Shown here piece after piece: positions 7,027 through 15,134 of a stretch of 44,636 nt of DNA. The notes under the pieces are model-generated. The model searched no databases, was not told where the DNA came from, and was given only the letters and a program-made list of their open reading frames with translations. The position numbers and the translations under genes were made by a program. The stretch lies in contig JAKSIS010000015.1 in NCBI GenBank assembly GCA_024398665.1, positions 1-44,636 of the forward strand, written 5' to 3'. The DNA comes from Bacteroidaceae bacterium (GTDB taxonomy: Bacteria > Bacteroidota > Bacteroidia > Bacteroidales > Bacteroidaceae). Position 1 is the first letter of the stretch. Every line of letters starts with the position of its first letter.

Positions 7027-7989
7027 ATGGCTGAAAAACTGTACATATCGACCTCACCGCATGTGCATTGCGGTGACACCATTGAAAAGAACATGCACTG
7101 GGTCATCACGGCTCTCATGCCGGCAATGGTCGCATCGTTCATCATATTCGGTCTGGGAGCATTCATCGTGACTGCCACATCGGTGGCTTCATGCCTGCTG
7201 TCCGAATGGCTTATCAACAGGTATCTGCTCCATCGTGACCGCTCTACACTGGGCGACGGCAGCGCAGTCATCACCGGACTGCTGCTGGCTTTCAACCTGC
7301 CCTCTAACCTGCCTGTGTTCGCAGTTGTCATGGGCGCTCTGGTTGCCATAGGAATAGGAAAGATGGCTTTCGGCGGACTTGGAAACAATCCTTTCAACCC
7401 CGCTCTTGTGGGCCGCGTGTTCCTGCTCATCTCATTCCCTTCCAGAATGACTTCGTGGCCGGTGCCGCACCAGATGACAGCCTACAGCGATGCCGTGACC
7501 GGTGCAACCCCGCTCAGCCAGTTCGGATATGCCAATGACAGCATACCCGGTTACTGGGACCTGTTCATCGGCAATACCGGCGGCAGCCTTGGAGAGGTCT
7601 GTGCGCTGGCTCTGCTCATAGGTTTTGCAATACTGCTGTGGCGCAAGGTGATCACATGGCACATTCCTGTCACCATCATGCTGACAGTGGCTGCCCTGAC
7701 AGGAATCATGTGGCTGGTGAACCCCGTCACATACGTTGACCCGCTTACACACCTGCTTTCCGGCGGTCTCATGCTGGGTTCAATCTTCATGGCAACGGAC
7801 TATGTGACATCACCAATGACTGTGAAAGGACAGGTATGGTACGGTGTGGGAATTGGATTCCTGACCGTCGTGATAAGACTCTTCGGATCATATCCTGAAG
7901 GCATGTCATTCGCAATTCTCATCATGAACGCCATTGTTCCGCTTATCAACAACTGGTGCAAACCAAAACATTTCGGGGAGGCTGCATAA
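7027..7989 (+). CDS. rnfD: Rnf complex subunit D, flavinylated membrane subunit
   Basis: 320-residue integral membrane subunit with about eight to ten helices; RnfD holds a covalently bound FMN and takes part in ion translocation. The flavinylation motif TGATPLS is present, placing the modified Thr at residue 161 by analogy with RnfD/NqrB. FGGLGNNPFNPALVGR is also a family signature. The stop codon overlaps the rnfG start by one base (TAATG), showing translational coupling. Covalent attachment needs an ApbE flavin transferase, which is not encoded in this window. Confidence 0.97.
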   Translation: MAEKLYISTSPHVHCGDTIEKNMHWVITALMPAMVASFIIFGLGAFIVTATSVASCLLSEWLINRYLLHRDRSTLGDGSAVITGLLLAFNLPSNLPVFAVVMGALVAIGIGKMAFGGLGNNPFNPALVGRVFLLISFPSRMTSWPVPHQMTAYSDAVTGATPLSQFGYANDSIPGYWDLFIGNTGGSLGEVCALALLIGFAILLWRKVITWHIPVTIMLTVAALTGIMWLVNPVTYVDPLTHLLSGGLMLGSIFMATDYVTSPMTVKGQVWYGVGIGFLTVVIRLFGSYPEGMSFAILIMNAIVPLINNWCKPKHFGEAA

Positions 7990-8660
7990 TGAAGAAACTT
8001 GAATCGAACTTAAAGAACATGGCAGTCGTGCTCACCGTCATTTCGGTTGTGGCAGCCGGACTGCTGGCTTGGGTCAACGGCGTGACAAAGACGGCCATTG
8101 ACAGGATAAACGAACAGACCGTGGCTGACGGAATAAAGAGCGTGACCATAGGTGACAGTGATGTGGAATTCACTGTCGCAGCACCTCAGGAGAAGAACGG
8201 ATTCATTTTCCACAAGGTGTCCGATGCCGCCGGAAACACCATAGGCACGGCTGTCGAATCAACTGACCACAACGGATTCGGCGGTGATCTGAAGGTGATG
8301 GTAGGTTTCGGACCTGAAGGTGAAATCCTGGGCTACAAGGTTCTGCAGCACAGTGAGACTCCGGGTCTCGGTGCTCAGGCCGATGACTGGTTCCGCCAGG
8401 CTTCAACTGATCAGGCCGCCCAGTCGGGATTTGCCAGCTTCCTGCTTGGCGCACCTGCAAAGGCCGGAAACCACAACATCATTGGAATGAATCCCGGCGA
8501 TGACATGCTGACTGTCAGCAAGGACGGCGGAGAAGTTGACGCCATCACAGCATCGACAATAACGTCAAAGGCTTTCCTGCGTGCTGTCAATGCGGCATAC
8601 AAGGAACTATTCGGGTACACTGCCGCCGACGGCGTGAGCGGTGCCTCATCACAGAACTAA
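7989..8660 (+). CDS. rnfG: Rnf complex subunit G, flavinylated periplasmic subunit
   Basis: 223 residues: one N-terminal membrane helix (about 9-29) and an FMN_bind domain outside the inner membrane. The covalent-FMN motif reads DAITASTITS, with the predicted flavinylated Thr at residue 190; the form TAST in place of SGAT is a variant of the motif. RnfG receives electrons on the outer side of the membrane, making it the natural donor for the flavin lipoprotein encoded at the end of this operon. The frame is open from 7956, but the ATG at 7989, overlapping the rnfD stop, gives the family start MKKLESNLKN. Confidence 0.96.
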   Translation: MKKLESNLKNMAVVLTVISVVAAGLLAWVNGVTKTAIDRINEQTVADGIKSVTIGDSDVEFTVAAPQEKNGFIFHKVSDAAGNTIGTAVESTDHNGFGGDLKVMVGFGPEGEILGYKVLQHSETPGLGAQADDWFRQASTDQAAQSGFASFLLGAPAKAGNHNIIGMNPGDDMLTVSKDGGEVDAITASTITSKAFLRAVNAAYKELFGYTAADGVSGASSQN

Positions 8661-8673
8661 ACACTGATTACCG

Positions 8674-9267
8674 ATGAACTGCTTCAAGACATTAGTAAAC
8701 GGAATAGTGAAGGAGAACCCGACATTCGTTCTTCTTCTGGGCATGTGCCCCACGCTGGCCACAACATCATCGGCCCTGAACGGCATGGGTATGGGTGTGG
8801 CTACAATGTTCGTGCTCATCTGCTCGAACGTTTTCATTTCACTGCTCAAGAACGTCATTCCCGACGGCGTGAGAATACCCTGCTACATTGTGGTCATAGC
8901 ATCATTCGTGACCATACTTCAGATGCTCATGCAGGCCTATGTGCCAAGCCTTTACCAGACATTGGGCATATTCATACCGCTCATTGTGGTGAACTGCATA
9001 ATTCTGGGACGTGCCGAGGCCTTTGCCGCCAAGAACAACGTGCTGCAGTCACTCTGTGACGGTATAGGAATAGGACTGGGATTCACCATAGCCCTGACGC
9101 TTTTAGGCATGGTGCGCGAACTGCTTGGCAAGGGCGCATTCTTCGGACATCAGGTTCTGCCCGAATCAATGAACATGCTGGTGTTCGTGCTGGCTCCGGG
9201 CGCATTCATCACCCTGGGCCTGCTCATAGCTCTCGTAAACTCAATCAAGAACAGAAAAGCTGAATAA
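8674..9267 (+). CDS. rnfE: Rnf complex subunit E
   Basis: 197-residue, six-helix membrane subunit of the Rnf/Nqr E-D family. The signature LLGMCPTLATTSSALNG is near the N-terminus (about 24-40) and VNCIILGRAEAFA is in the middle. RnfE and RnfA are inverted homologues that together hold a membrane Fe-S centre and form the electron and ion path. It starts 13 nt after rnfG, and rnfA follows 2 nt after its stop. Confidence 0.97.
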   Translation: MNCFKTLVNGIVKENPTFVLLLGMCPTLATTSSALNGMGMGVATMFVLICSNVFISLLKNVIPDGVRIPCYIVVIASFVTILQMLMQAYVPSLYQTLGIFIPLIVVNCIILGRAEAFAAKNNVLQSLCDGIGIGLGFTIALTLLGMVRELLGKGAFFGHQVLPESMNMLVFVLAPGAFITLGLLIALVNSIKNRKAE

Positions 9268-9269
9268 TC

Positions 9270-9890
9270 ATGGCATACTTCCTTATTTTCATTTCGGCTA
9301 TCTTCGTAAACAACATTGTCCTGTCACAGTTCCTGGGCATCTGTCCGTTCCTTGGCGTGTCCAAGAAAGTGTCAACTGCCGCAGGAATGGGCATAGCCGT
9401 GACATTCGTGCTGACCGTAGCCGTGATTGTCACATACGCGCTTCAGCACTGGGTACTCGATCCTCTGGGACTGGGCTATCTACAGACCATCCTGTTCATT
9501 CTGGTGATTGCCGGTCTGGTGCAGATGCTTGAGACAATCCTGAAGAAGGTGTCTCCGTCGCTCTATCAGGCTCTCGGCATATTCCTGCCGCTTATCACCA
9601 CCAACTGCTGCATTCTGGGCGTATCGATCCTGGTGGCAAACGGCACCTATAACGCACAGGGTCTGGAACCGACACTGCTGGTAGGCGTCCTGTACGCCTT
9701 CTCGACCGCTATAGGATTCGCTCTGGCACTGATAATATTCGCCGGCATACGCCAGCAGCTTGCCACTGTCCGCATCCCCAAGGGCATGCAGGGCATGGCG
9801 ATAGCACTCATAACAGCCGGTCTGCTTGCCATGGCCTTCATGGGATTCAGCGGCGTGGATCACGGAATAGCAACATTGGCAGGTATCTGA
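9270..9890 (+). CDS. rnfA: Rnf complex subunit A
   Basis: 206 residues, six predicted membrane helices. The family signatures are visible: FVNNIVLSQFLGICPFLGVSK at the N-terminus and LPLITTNCCILG in the middle; the conserved cysteines in these half-helices coordinate the membrane Fe-S cluster with RnfE. It closes the BCDGEA gene order typical of Bacteroidota and clostridial Rnf operons. The next gene, a flavin lipoprotein reductase, starts only one base after the stop, so the operon clearly continues. Confidence 0.97.
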   Translation: MAYFLIFISAIFVNNIVLSQFLGICPFLGVSKKVSTAAGMGIAVTFVLTVAVIVTYALQHWVLDPLGLGYLQTILFILVIAGLVQMLETILKKVSPSLYQALGIFLPLITTNCCILGVSILVANGTYNAQGLEPTLLVGVLYAFSTAIGFALALIIFAGIRQQLATVRIPKGMQGMAIALITAGLLAMAFMGFSGVDHGIATLAGI

Positions 9891-9891
9891 T

Positions 9892-12426
9892 ATGAAAAAA
9901 ACATCATTTTGTTTTCCTGTGCTGGCACTCCTGCTGGCAGCATGTTCCGGCGGCGTGTCAGAAGACGGCCTGAAGAACGGCAAGTACAGTGCGACCGGAC
10001 TGAATTTCAACGGTACGGCCGATGTGAGCGTTTCTGTAAAGAAGGGGCGCATAGCTTCAATTGATGTCAGGGATGACGGCCATACTTATGCCCAGTACCA
10101 GTCTCCTTTAAAGATTGTACCCGAAAGGATAATTGAAGCCCAGAACACCGGGGTCGATGGAGTCACTGGCGCCACATTCACGGCCGATGCGGTGAAGATG
10201 GCCGTTGACGATGCTCTCGCACAGGCCCGTGGCGAAAGACCTGTTGAAAGGAAGAATGCCGCGCTGTCATTCACGCCCGGTACCTATACCGGTACAGGCA
10301 AGGGTTACGGCGGCAGCCTGCAGGCCAGAGTCACATTTACTGAAAACGCGGTCAGTGACATACAGGTCACCTCACAGCGTGAGACGGCACATGTCGGCGA
10401 TGTGTCATTCCCTATAATGACAAAGCGCATATTGGCCGCAAACGGTCTGGCTGTCGATGCCGTGTCAGGCGCCACTTTCTCAAGCCATGCACTCAAGGCC
10501 GCTGTCCTTGACGCCGCAGTCCAGGCCGGCGTAAGTTCCAGACAGGCTTTCATACGAAACAATGTTGCGCCCGAGGAAGTGTTTGAGACAATTGAGGATA
10601 CGTGGGACGTTGTAATCATAGGCGGTGGCGGTGCCGGACTGTGCGCTGCAGCACAGGCCGCCCAGGACGGCAATACCGTTCTCATCATTGAGAAGAATGC
10701 AGAATTGGGAGGCAACACCCTGATTTCAGGCGGCACATACCAGGCTACGGACCACAGTCTGGTATGGGAGATGGACCGTCCTGAGGCAACCACAGCCATC
10801 GGCTTTGACGGCAGACAGCACAACAAGGTGCGTTCCACTGTGGGCTGCGTGAATGATCTGAAGACAATTCTGGGGTGGAACGAAGAACCGTTTGACGAGC
10901 AGTACTACAAAACCCATGAGTTCGTTGCCGGTGACATTAAGGAACAGTCAAAGCACGGCGTGCATCAGGAATTCCTGCCTACACTCCGACAGCTCAAGAA
11001 GGAGATATCGGCCTATCTGGCTTATGCTGAACCGAAACTGGCCAATGGCACTCCTGAAAACCAGCTCATCCAGTTCTCAACCACAAGTCTGCACATTTTC
11101 CAGACATATTACGGCGGTCTCCGCCAGAGTGTGGACCGCAATGAATGGATACACGGTGACTTTGAACTTATCAGACAGTTTGTAGAAGAGGGCGAACTGC
11201 TCAAACCGTGGCTCATGGAGATGGGCGTAGGTTTCACTGACGCGCAGTCAACGCTTATCGGAGCACTCTGGTACCGCGGCAATTCGATGACCGGATGCAC
11301 GGCCGATGCTGACGGCGACGGACGTGCAGAACGTTACCAGGGCAACTGGGGGTCATATTTCATGGCTCCTCTCGCAGTGGTTACGGGAGCATCGGAAAAG
11401 AACCGTGTCATGCGCTCCACCACAGCTGGTGAACTGATTGTTGAAAACGGCCGTGTGACCGGCGTCAAGGCAAAGGTTGAAGACGGGGCCGATGTCATTG
11501 CACACGCCCGCAAGGGTGTCATCATCGCTACCGGAGGCTATGCTGCAAATATCCAGAAGGTGCTCAAGACCAACAGGTACTGGTCACGCCAGTATCTGTC
11601 TCCGACAATAGGTACCACCAACCGTTCATCGCTTCGCGGCGACGGTATTGATATGGCGACGGCAATAGGCGCTGCCACTGTAGGCGAGGGTTGGACACAG
11701 CTCATGCCGCTTGGCAATGTGGCTGACGGTTCAATATCATACGGAGGCGTGGAGAATGCGGTGTTCATCAGTCCTCAGGACGGCAAGCGTTATGTCGACG
11801 AATGTTCTGAACGTGATGTGCTGTCACTTAACGGCTTCAAGCACGGCATTGAATGGAACGGCGCCCGCGGCGTGTTCCTGTATTTCACACCGGGTTTCGG
11901 CGGTTTCGGCGGCGGATTCGGCGGCTTTGGCGGTTTTGGTGGCGGTGCTGCCAAAAATACCCCCAAGTCAGCCAGCTGCAAGGGCAGCGAACTTGAGAAC
12001 CTGTTCCAGGAACTGGGTATTGAGGCCGATGCAGCAGCAATCCGGCAGACAATACGCGAATATGACATGGCTGTCATGGAGGGCCGCCAGCCTGCAGGCG
12101 TAGGCAAGAGCCATGCCACGGGTCTCATAGGCAGTGCCCGCCGCGGTGCTGACGGAAAGTATGATCCGTCAACCTACACCATTGACGACGCCAACCTTTC
12201 CATGCGTATCATGGCTCCTTCAACACATCACACCATGGGCGGCCTGAAGGTCGATCTGGACCGTCATGTGCTTGATGAAAGCGGCAACGCCATTCCGGGA
12301 CTGTACGCAGCCGGTGAGGTTACGGGCGGATTCTTCGGCGGCAACCGTCTGGGCGGCAACGCTCTGACTGAGGTGATGGCATCCGGACGTATTGCAGCAA
12401 GGGCTGTCAACGCTGACAACAGGTAA
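9892..12426 (+). CDS. Lipoprotein flavin reductase: two FMN_bind domains plus fumarate/urocanate-reductase FAD domain
   Basis: 844-residue exported lipoprotein (signal peptide, lipobox LLAAC with Cys18). Two FMN_bind domains follow with covalent-FMN motifs VTGAT (Thr95) and VSGAT (Thr195), then an FAD_binding_2 domain from about residue 239 (nucleotide-binding GGGGAG at 244-249, ELGGNT). Family members reduce enoates such as fumarate, urocanate or acrylates. Compared from memory with flavocytochrome c fumarate reductase, the catalytic Arg (Arg641 in SERD), HHTMGG (779-784) and Arg819 in GGNRLGGN are kept. The His of QxHP that contacts the second carboxylate is Met605 (QLMP), so fumarate is an unlikely substrate. 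Residues 668-685 are a Gly/Phe-only stretch. The gene lies one base behind rnfA, implying that Rnf feeds it electrons via RnfG. No heme motif (CxxCH) is present: flavins replace the cytochrome. The exact substrate is unknown. Confidence 0.9.
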   Translation: MKKTSFCFPVLALLLAACSGGVSEDGLKNGKYSATGLNFNGTADVSVSVKKGRIASIDVRDDGHTYAQYQSPLKIVPERIIEAQNTGVDGVTGATFTADAVKMAVDDALAQARGERPVERKNAALSFTPGTYTGTGKGYGGSLQARVTFTENAVSDIQVTSQRETAHVGDVSFPIMTKRILAANGLAVDAVSGATFSSHALKAAVLDAAVQAGVSSRQAFIRNNVAPEEVFETIEDTWDVVIIGGGGAGLCAAAQAAQDGNTVLIIEKNAELGGNTLISGGTYQATDHSLVWEMDRPEATTAIGFDGRQHNKVRSTVGCVNDLKTILGWNEEPFDEQYYKTHEFVAGDIKEQSKHGVHQEFLPTLRQLKKEISAYLAYAEPKLANGTPENQLIQFSTTSLHIFQTYYGGLRQSVDRNEWIHGDFELIRQFVEEGELLKPWLMEMGVGFTDAQSTLIGALWYRGNSMTGCTADADGDGRAERYQGNWGSYFMAPLAVVTGASEKNRVMRSTTAGELIVENGRVTGVKAKVEDGADVIAHARKGVIIATGGYAANIQKVLKTNRYWSRQYLSPTIGTTNRSSLRGDGIDMATAIGAATVGEGWTQLMPLGNVADGSISYGGVENAVFISPQDGKRYVDECSERDVLSLNGFKHGIEWNGARGVFLYFTPGFGGFGGGFGGFGGFGGGAAKNTPKSASCKGSELENLFQELGIEADAAAIRQTIREYDMAVMEGRQPAGVGKSHATGLIGSARRGADGKYDPSTYTIDDANLSMRIMAPSTHHTMGGLKVDLDRHVLDESGNAIPGLYAAGEVTGGFFGGNRLGGNALTEVMASGRIAARAVNADNR
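11893..11946 (+). repeat. In-gene Gly/Phe-coding short tandem repeat
   Basis: Imperfect 9-12 bp units of the type GGTTTCGGC encode residues 668-685 of the flavin reductase, made only of Gly and Phe. Because units are multiples of three, slippage would change loop length without breaking the frame. Confidence 0.8.
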
Positions 12427-12432
12427 TGCCGT

Positions 12433-13353
12433 ATGATATCATTCCCGAACGCGAAGATCAACATAGGACTGCATGTCGTGGGCAAAAGGCCTGACGGCTA
12501 CCATGACATTGAAACCGTATTCTATCCGGTCAATCTGCAGGATGCGCTTGAGGTGACGCTCATGAAGCCACTTGACAGCGGTGAACTGCGCCGCCGCATA
12601 AGCGCCGGCAAACTGGTACGCCCTGAAGAGACCCCTCTGTTGAGCCGCATGCGCCGCAAGGCCGATGACCTTCCGTGCTGCTCGCTTGAAATGACAGGTC
12701 TGGACATTGAAGGGCCGGCACAGGACAATCTGGTCGTGAAGGCATACCTGATGCTGGCACATGACTTTGATCTGCCCGCCATTGACATACGCCTTCACAA
12801 GCACATCCCCACCGGTGCAGGGATGGGCGGCGGATCATCGGACGGCGCTTCCATGATATCGCTTCTGAACAGGCGTTTCGGCCTTCGCATGAAAGACGGT
12901 CTCATGGAGCAGTATGCCGCCCGGCTGGGTTCGGACTGCGCCTTCTTCATACAGAACACTCCGGTCATTGCAACCGGCAGGGGCGAGATAATGAATCCGG
13001 TGAACCTTAACCTGCACGGCTGGTACATAGTTCTTGTCAAGCCCGATGTCCATATCAGTACCGCCATGGCCTATGCCGGTGTGGTGCCGCAGGAGCCGCC
13101 GCTTCCGCTTCAGGAAGCTGTCCGCCGTCCTGTCACCCAGTGGAGGGACATTATTGTGAATGACTTTGAACAGAGCGTCTTCAAACAGTATCCGGTCCTG
13201 TCCGAAATAAAGGAGAAACTTTATGCCATGGGTGCCGGATATGCATCAATGACCGGTTCCGGGGCTACAGTCTACGGTCTTTTCAAAAAACCGGCTGACA
13301 ACCCGGCCGCCATGTTCCCCGGCATGTTCTGCGCTCAGCGCGAACTTCTCTGA
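12433..13353 (+). CDS. ispE: 4-diphosphocytidyl-2-C-methyl-D-erythritol kinase
   Basis: 306-residue GHMP kinase of the MEP isoprenoid pathway; it phosphorylates CDP-methylerythritol with ATP. N-terminal FPNAKINIGL and RPDGYHDIETVFYP, the ATP-binding glycine loop PTGAGMGGGSSDGAS (126-140) and C-terminal ASMTGSGATVYGLF are diagnostic. About 30 residues (roughly 45-80, basic, with LRRRISAGK and LLSRMRRK) are inserted between the first strands and the DNLVVKAY segment, so the protein is longer than the ~270-285 residues usual for the family. It starts 6 nt after the flavin reductase and ends at a strong terminator, so it appears to be the last gene of the rnf operon; the link is probably positional. 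Confidence 0.96.
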   Translation: MISFPNAKINIGLHVVGKRPDGYHDIETVFYPVNLQDALEVTLMKPLDSGELRRRISAGKLVRPEETPLLSRMRRKADDLPCCSLEMTGLDIEGPAQDNLVVKAYLMLAHDFDLPAIDIRLHKHIPTGAGMGGGSSDGASMISLLNRRFGLRMKDGLMEQYAARLGSDCAFFIQNTPVIATGRGEIMNPVNLNLHGWYIVLVKPDVHISTAMAYAGVVPQEPPLPLQEAVRRPVTQWRDIIVNDFEQSVFKQYPVLSEIKEKLYAMGAGYASMTGSGATVYGLFKKPADNPAAMFPGMFCAQRELL

Positions 13354-13359
13354 TCTGAG

Positions 13360-13386
13360 AATCCCGGTTTTCCAGCCGGGATTTTT
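13360..13386 (+). terminator. Intrinsic terminator of the rnf-ispE operon
   Basis: AATCCCGG (13360-13367) pairs with CCGGGATT (13376-13383) around an 8-nt loop, followed by a T tract. It lies 6 nt after the ispE stop. Confidence 0.9.
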
Positions 13387-13417
13387 CATGTCATAATGGG
13401 CGGCTGCATGTCTTTTG

Positions 13418-13439
13418 TTGAAAAGTGGGTTGAAAAGTG
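13418..13439 (+). repeat. Short direct repeat upstream of dnaB
   Basis: TTGAAAAGTG occurs at 13418-13427 and again at 13430-13439, a 12-base period, between the ispE terminator and the dnaB -7 box. It could be an operator; nothing else in 13387-13475 stands out. Confidence 0.4.
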
Positions 13440-13475
13440 ATTTGCCATAAATGGGGCGTCGCAACGGCAATGCCT

Positions 13476-13483
13476 TACCTTTG
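13476..13483 (+). promoter_or_regulatory. Putative -7 box of dnaB
   Basis: TACCTTTG matches TAnnTTTG exactly, 18 nt before the dnaB ATG. No clear -33 element at the standard spacing. Confidence 0.55.
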
Positions 13484-13501
13484 CATCAAACTAGAAACAG
13501 C

Positions 13502-15010
13502 ATGGCAGAATCAGGAGTCAGAACCCGCAGAAGGTCCGCCGGGCAGGACGGAATAGTGATAAACCATCTTCAGCCCCAGGCGCTTGAACTTGAGGAGGCG
13601 GTTGTGGGCGCTCTCATGATTGAACAGGACGCTTTCCCCAAGGTCAGTGACATACTCAAGCCTGAATCGTTCTATGACCACCGCCACCAGCTTATATATC
13701 AGGCTGTGGCCAACCTTTCACTGAACCAGCGTCCGGTCGATATACTTACAGTCACCGAACAGCTCAGACATGACGGCGTTCTTGAGGAGGCCGGCGGAGC
13801 GCTGTATGTGACCCAACTTGCAGGCAAGGTTTCATCATCGGCCCATATAGAGTACCATTCACGCATCATAGCCCAGAAAGCCATGGCACGCGAACTCATA
13901 TCGTTCACCAGCGAAATCCAGACCCAGGCTTTCGATGACACGACCGATATAAACGAATTGCTGGGGACGGCTGAAAACGAACTGTTCCAGATATCACATC
14001 AGAACGTGAAGAAGGATTTCGAATGCATTGATGTGGTACTTCAGGAGTCAGTCGAGCGCATACGTACAGCGTCCAAGCGCGCTGAGGGCATGAGCGGCCT
14101 GGCAAGCGGATTCCATGACCTGGACAAGATAACTTCAGGCTGGCAGAAATCGGACCTGATCATTCTGGCGGCACGTCCGGCCATGGGCAAGACCGCATTC
14201 GCTCTTTCAATGGCGAAGAACATAGCTGTCAACAACGGCCATCCGGTTGCGCTGTTCTCGCTGGAAATGAGCAATGTGCAGCTTGTTAACCGCCTTATTT
14301 CAAGCGTGTGTGAAATCCAGGGCGGCAAACTTCGTGACGGACGTCTGGCTCCGTACGAATGGAAGGTGCTGGACAGCAAGATAAACGCCCTGCAACATGC
14401 GCCCATCTATCTGGATGATACGCCGTCGTTGTCAATTACGGAATTCCGGACCAAGGCCATACGCCTGAAACGTGAGCATGATGTGCAGCTTATAATCATT
14501 GACTATCTGCAGCTTATGAATGCCAGCGGCATACGTTTCGGAAACCGCCAGGAGGAAATAAGCACCATTTCACGCAATCTGAAAGGCATAGCCAAGGAAC
14601 TGGACATACCCATCATAGCACTTTCGCAGCTGAACCGTGGCGTTGAAGGCCGTGACGGCTATGAAGGCAAGAGACCCATGCTGAGTGACCTGCGTGAATC
14701 CGGTGCCATTGAACAGGATGCCGATATAGTGTGTTTCATTCACCGTCCCGAGTACTACAAGATTTATGAGGACAATAACCACAATGACCTTCGCGGCATA
14801 GCGGAAATCATCATTGCAAAGCACCGTAACGGAGGCGTGGGTGATGTGCGCCTTTCGTTCCGCAGCGAACTGGCCCTGTTCGACAACATAGGCGGTGGCG
14901 ATGACGGAGCCTCGAAGGGCAGCGTGCGCCAGTCCAGAATGAATGACGACATGCCTCTGCCCCCTGACCCGCTGGAAGGCGGCGCTCCTGCAGGTGACTG
15001 CCCGTTCTGA
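13502..15010 (+). CDS. dnaB: Replicative DNA helicase DnaB
   Basis: 502-residue hexameric helicase that unwinds DNA at the replication fork. The N-terminal domain (about 22-125, QPQALELEEAVVGALM) and the RecA-like C-terminal ATPase are both complete. Walker A is ARPAMGKT (224-231), and IIIDYLQLM is the Walker B region, followed by the IALSQLNRGVEGR helicase motif. No intein is present at the usual sites. The open frame starts at 13451, but the ATG at 13502 gives the expected short basic N-terminus and follows a -7 box. The C-terminal ~40 residues are a Gly/Ser/Pro/Asp-rich tail. It is flanked by terminators on both sides, so it is monocistronic. Confidence 0.97.
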   Translation: MAESGVRTRRRSAGQDGIVINHLQPQALELEEAVVGALMIEQDAFPKVSDILKPESFYDHRHQLIYQAVANLSLNQRPVDILTVTEQLRHDGVLEEAGGALYVTQLAGKVSSSAHIEYHSRIIAQKAMARELISFTSEIQTQAFDDTTDINELLGTAENELFQISHQNVKKDFECIDVVLQESVERIRTASKRAEGMSGLASGFHDLDKITSGWQKSDLIILAARPAMGKTAFALSMAKNIAVNNGHPVALFSLEMSNVQLVNRLISSVCEIQGGKLRDGRLAPYEWKVLDSKINALQHAPIYLDDTPSLSITEFRTKAIRLKREHDVQLIIIDYLQLMNASGIRFGNRQEEISTISRNLKGIAKELDIPIIALSQLNRGVEGRDGYEGKRPMLSDLRESGAIEQDADIVCFIHRPEYYKIYEDNNHNDLRGIAEIIIAKHRNGGVGDVRLSFRSELALFDNIGGGDDGASKGSVRQSRMNDDMPLPPDPLEGGAPAGDCPF

Positions 15011-15032
15011 ACCCAAAGTGGAGAAGTTCCTG

Positions 15033-15061
15033 AATGCCGGCCGGAAAGGACCGGCATTTTT
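15033..15061 (+). terminator. Intrinsic terminator after dnaB
   Basis: AATGCCGG (15033-15040) pairs with CCGGCATT (15051-15058) around a 10-nt loop, then a T tract. Confidence 0.9.
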
Positions 15062-15095
15062 CGTAATCAAATATGGTGGTAAGGCAAAAAAACTG

Positions 15096-15103
15096 TAAAT
15101 TTG
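15096..15103 (+). promoter_or_regulatory. Putative -7 box of pheT
   Basis: TAAATTTG matches TAnnTTTG exactly, 31 nt before the pheT ATG and just after the dnaB terminator. Confidence 0.55.
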
Positions 15104-15134
15104 CGGTTCGTAACAAACTGGCATATTTTTCACT

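Noticed and set aside
9892-12426. Split or fused gene caused by an assembly error between an FMN lipoprotein and a reductase
   Set aside because: The frame is continuous through the linker (about residues 205-238), codon use is uniform, and combined FMN_bind/FAD proteins are a known architecture.
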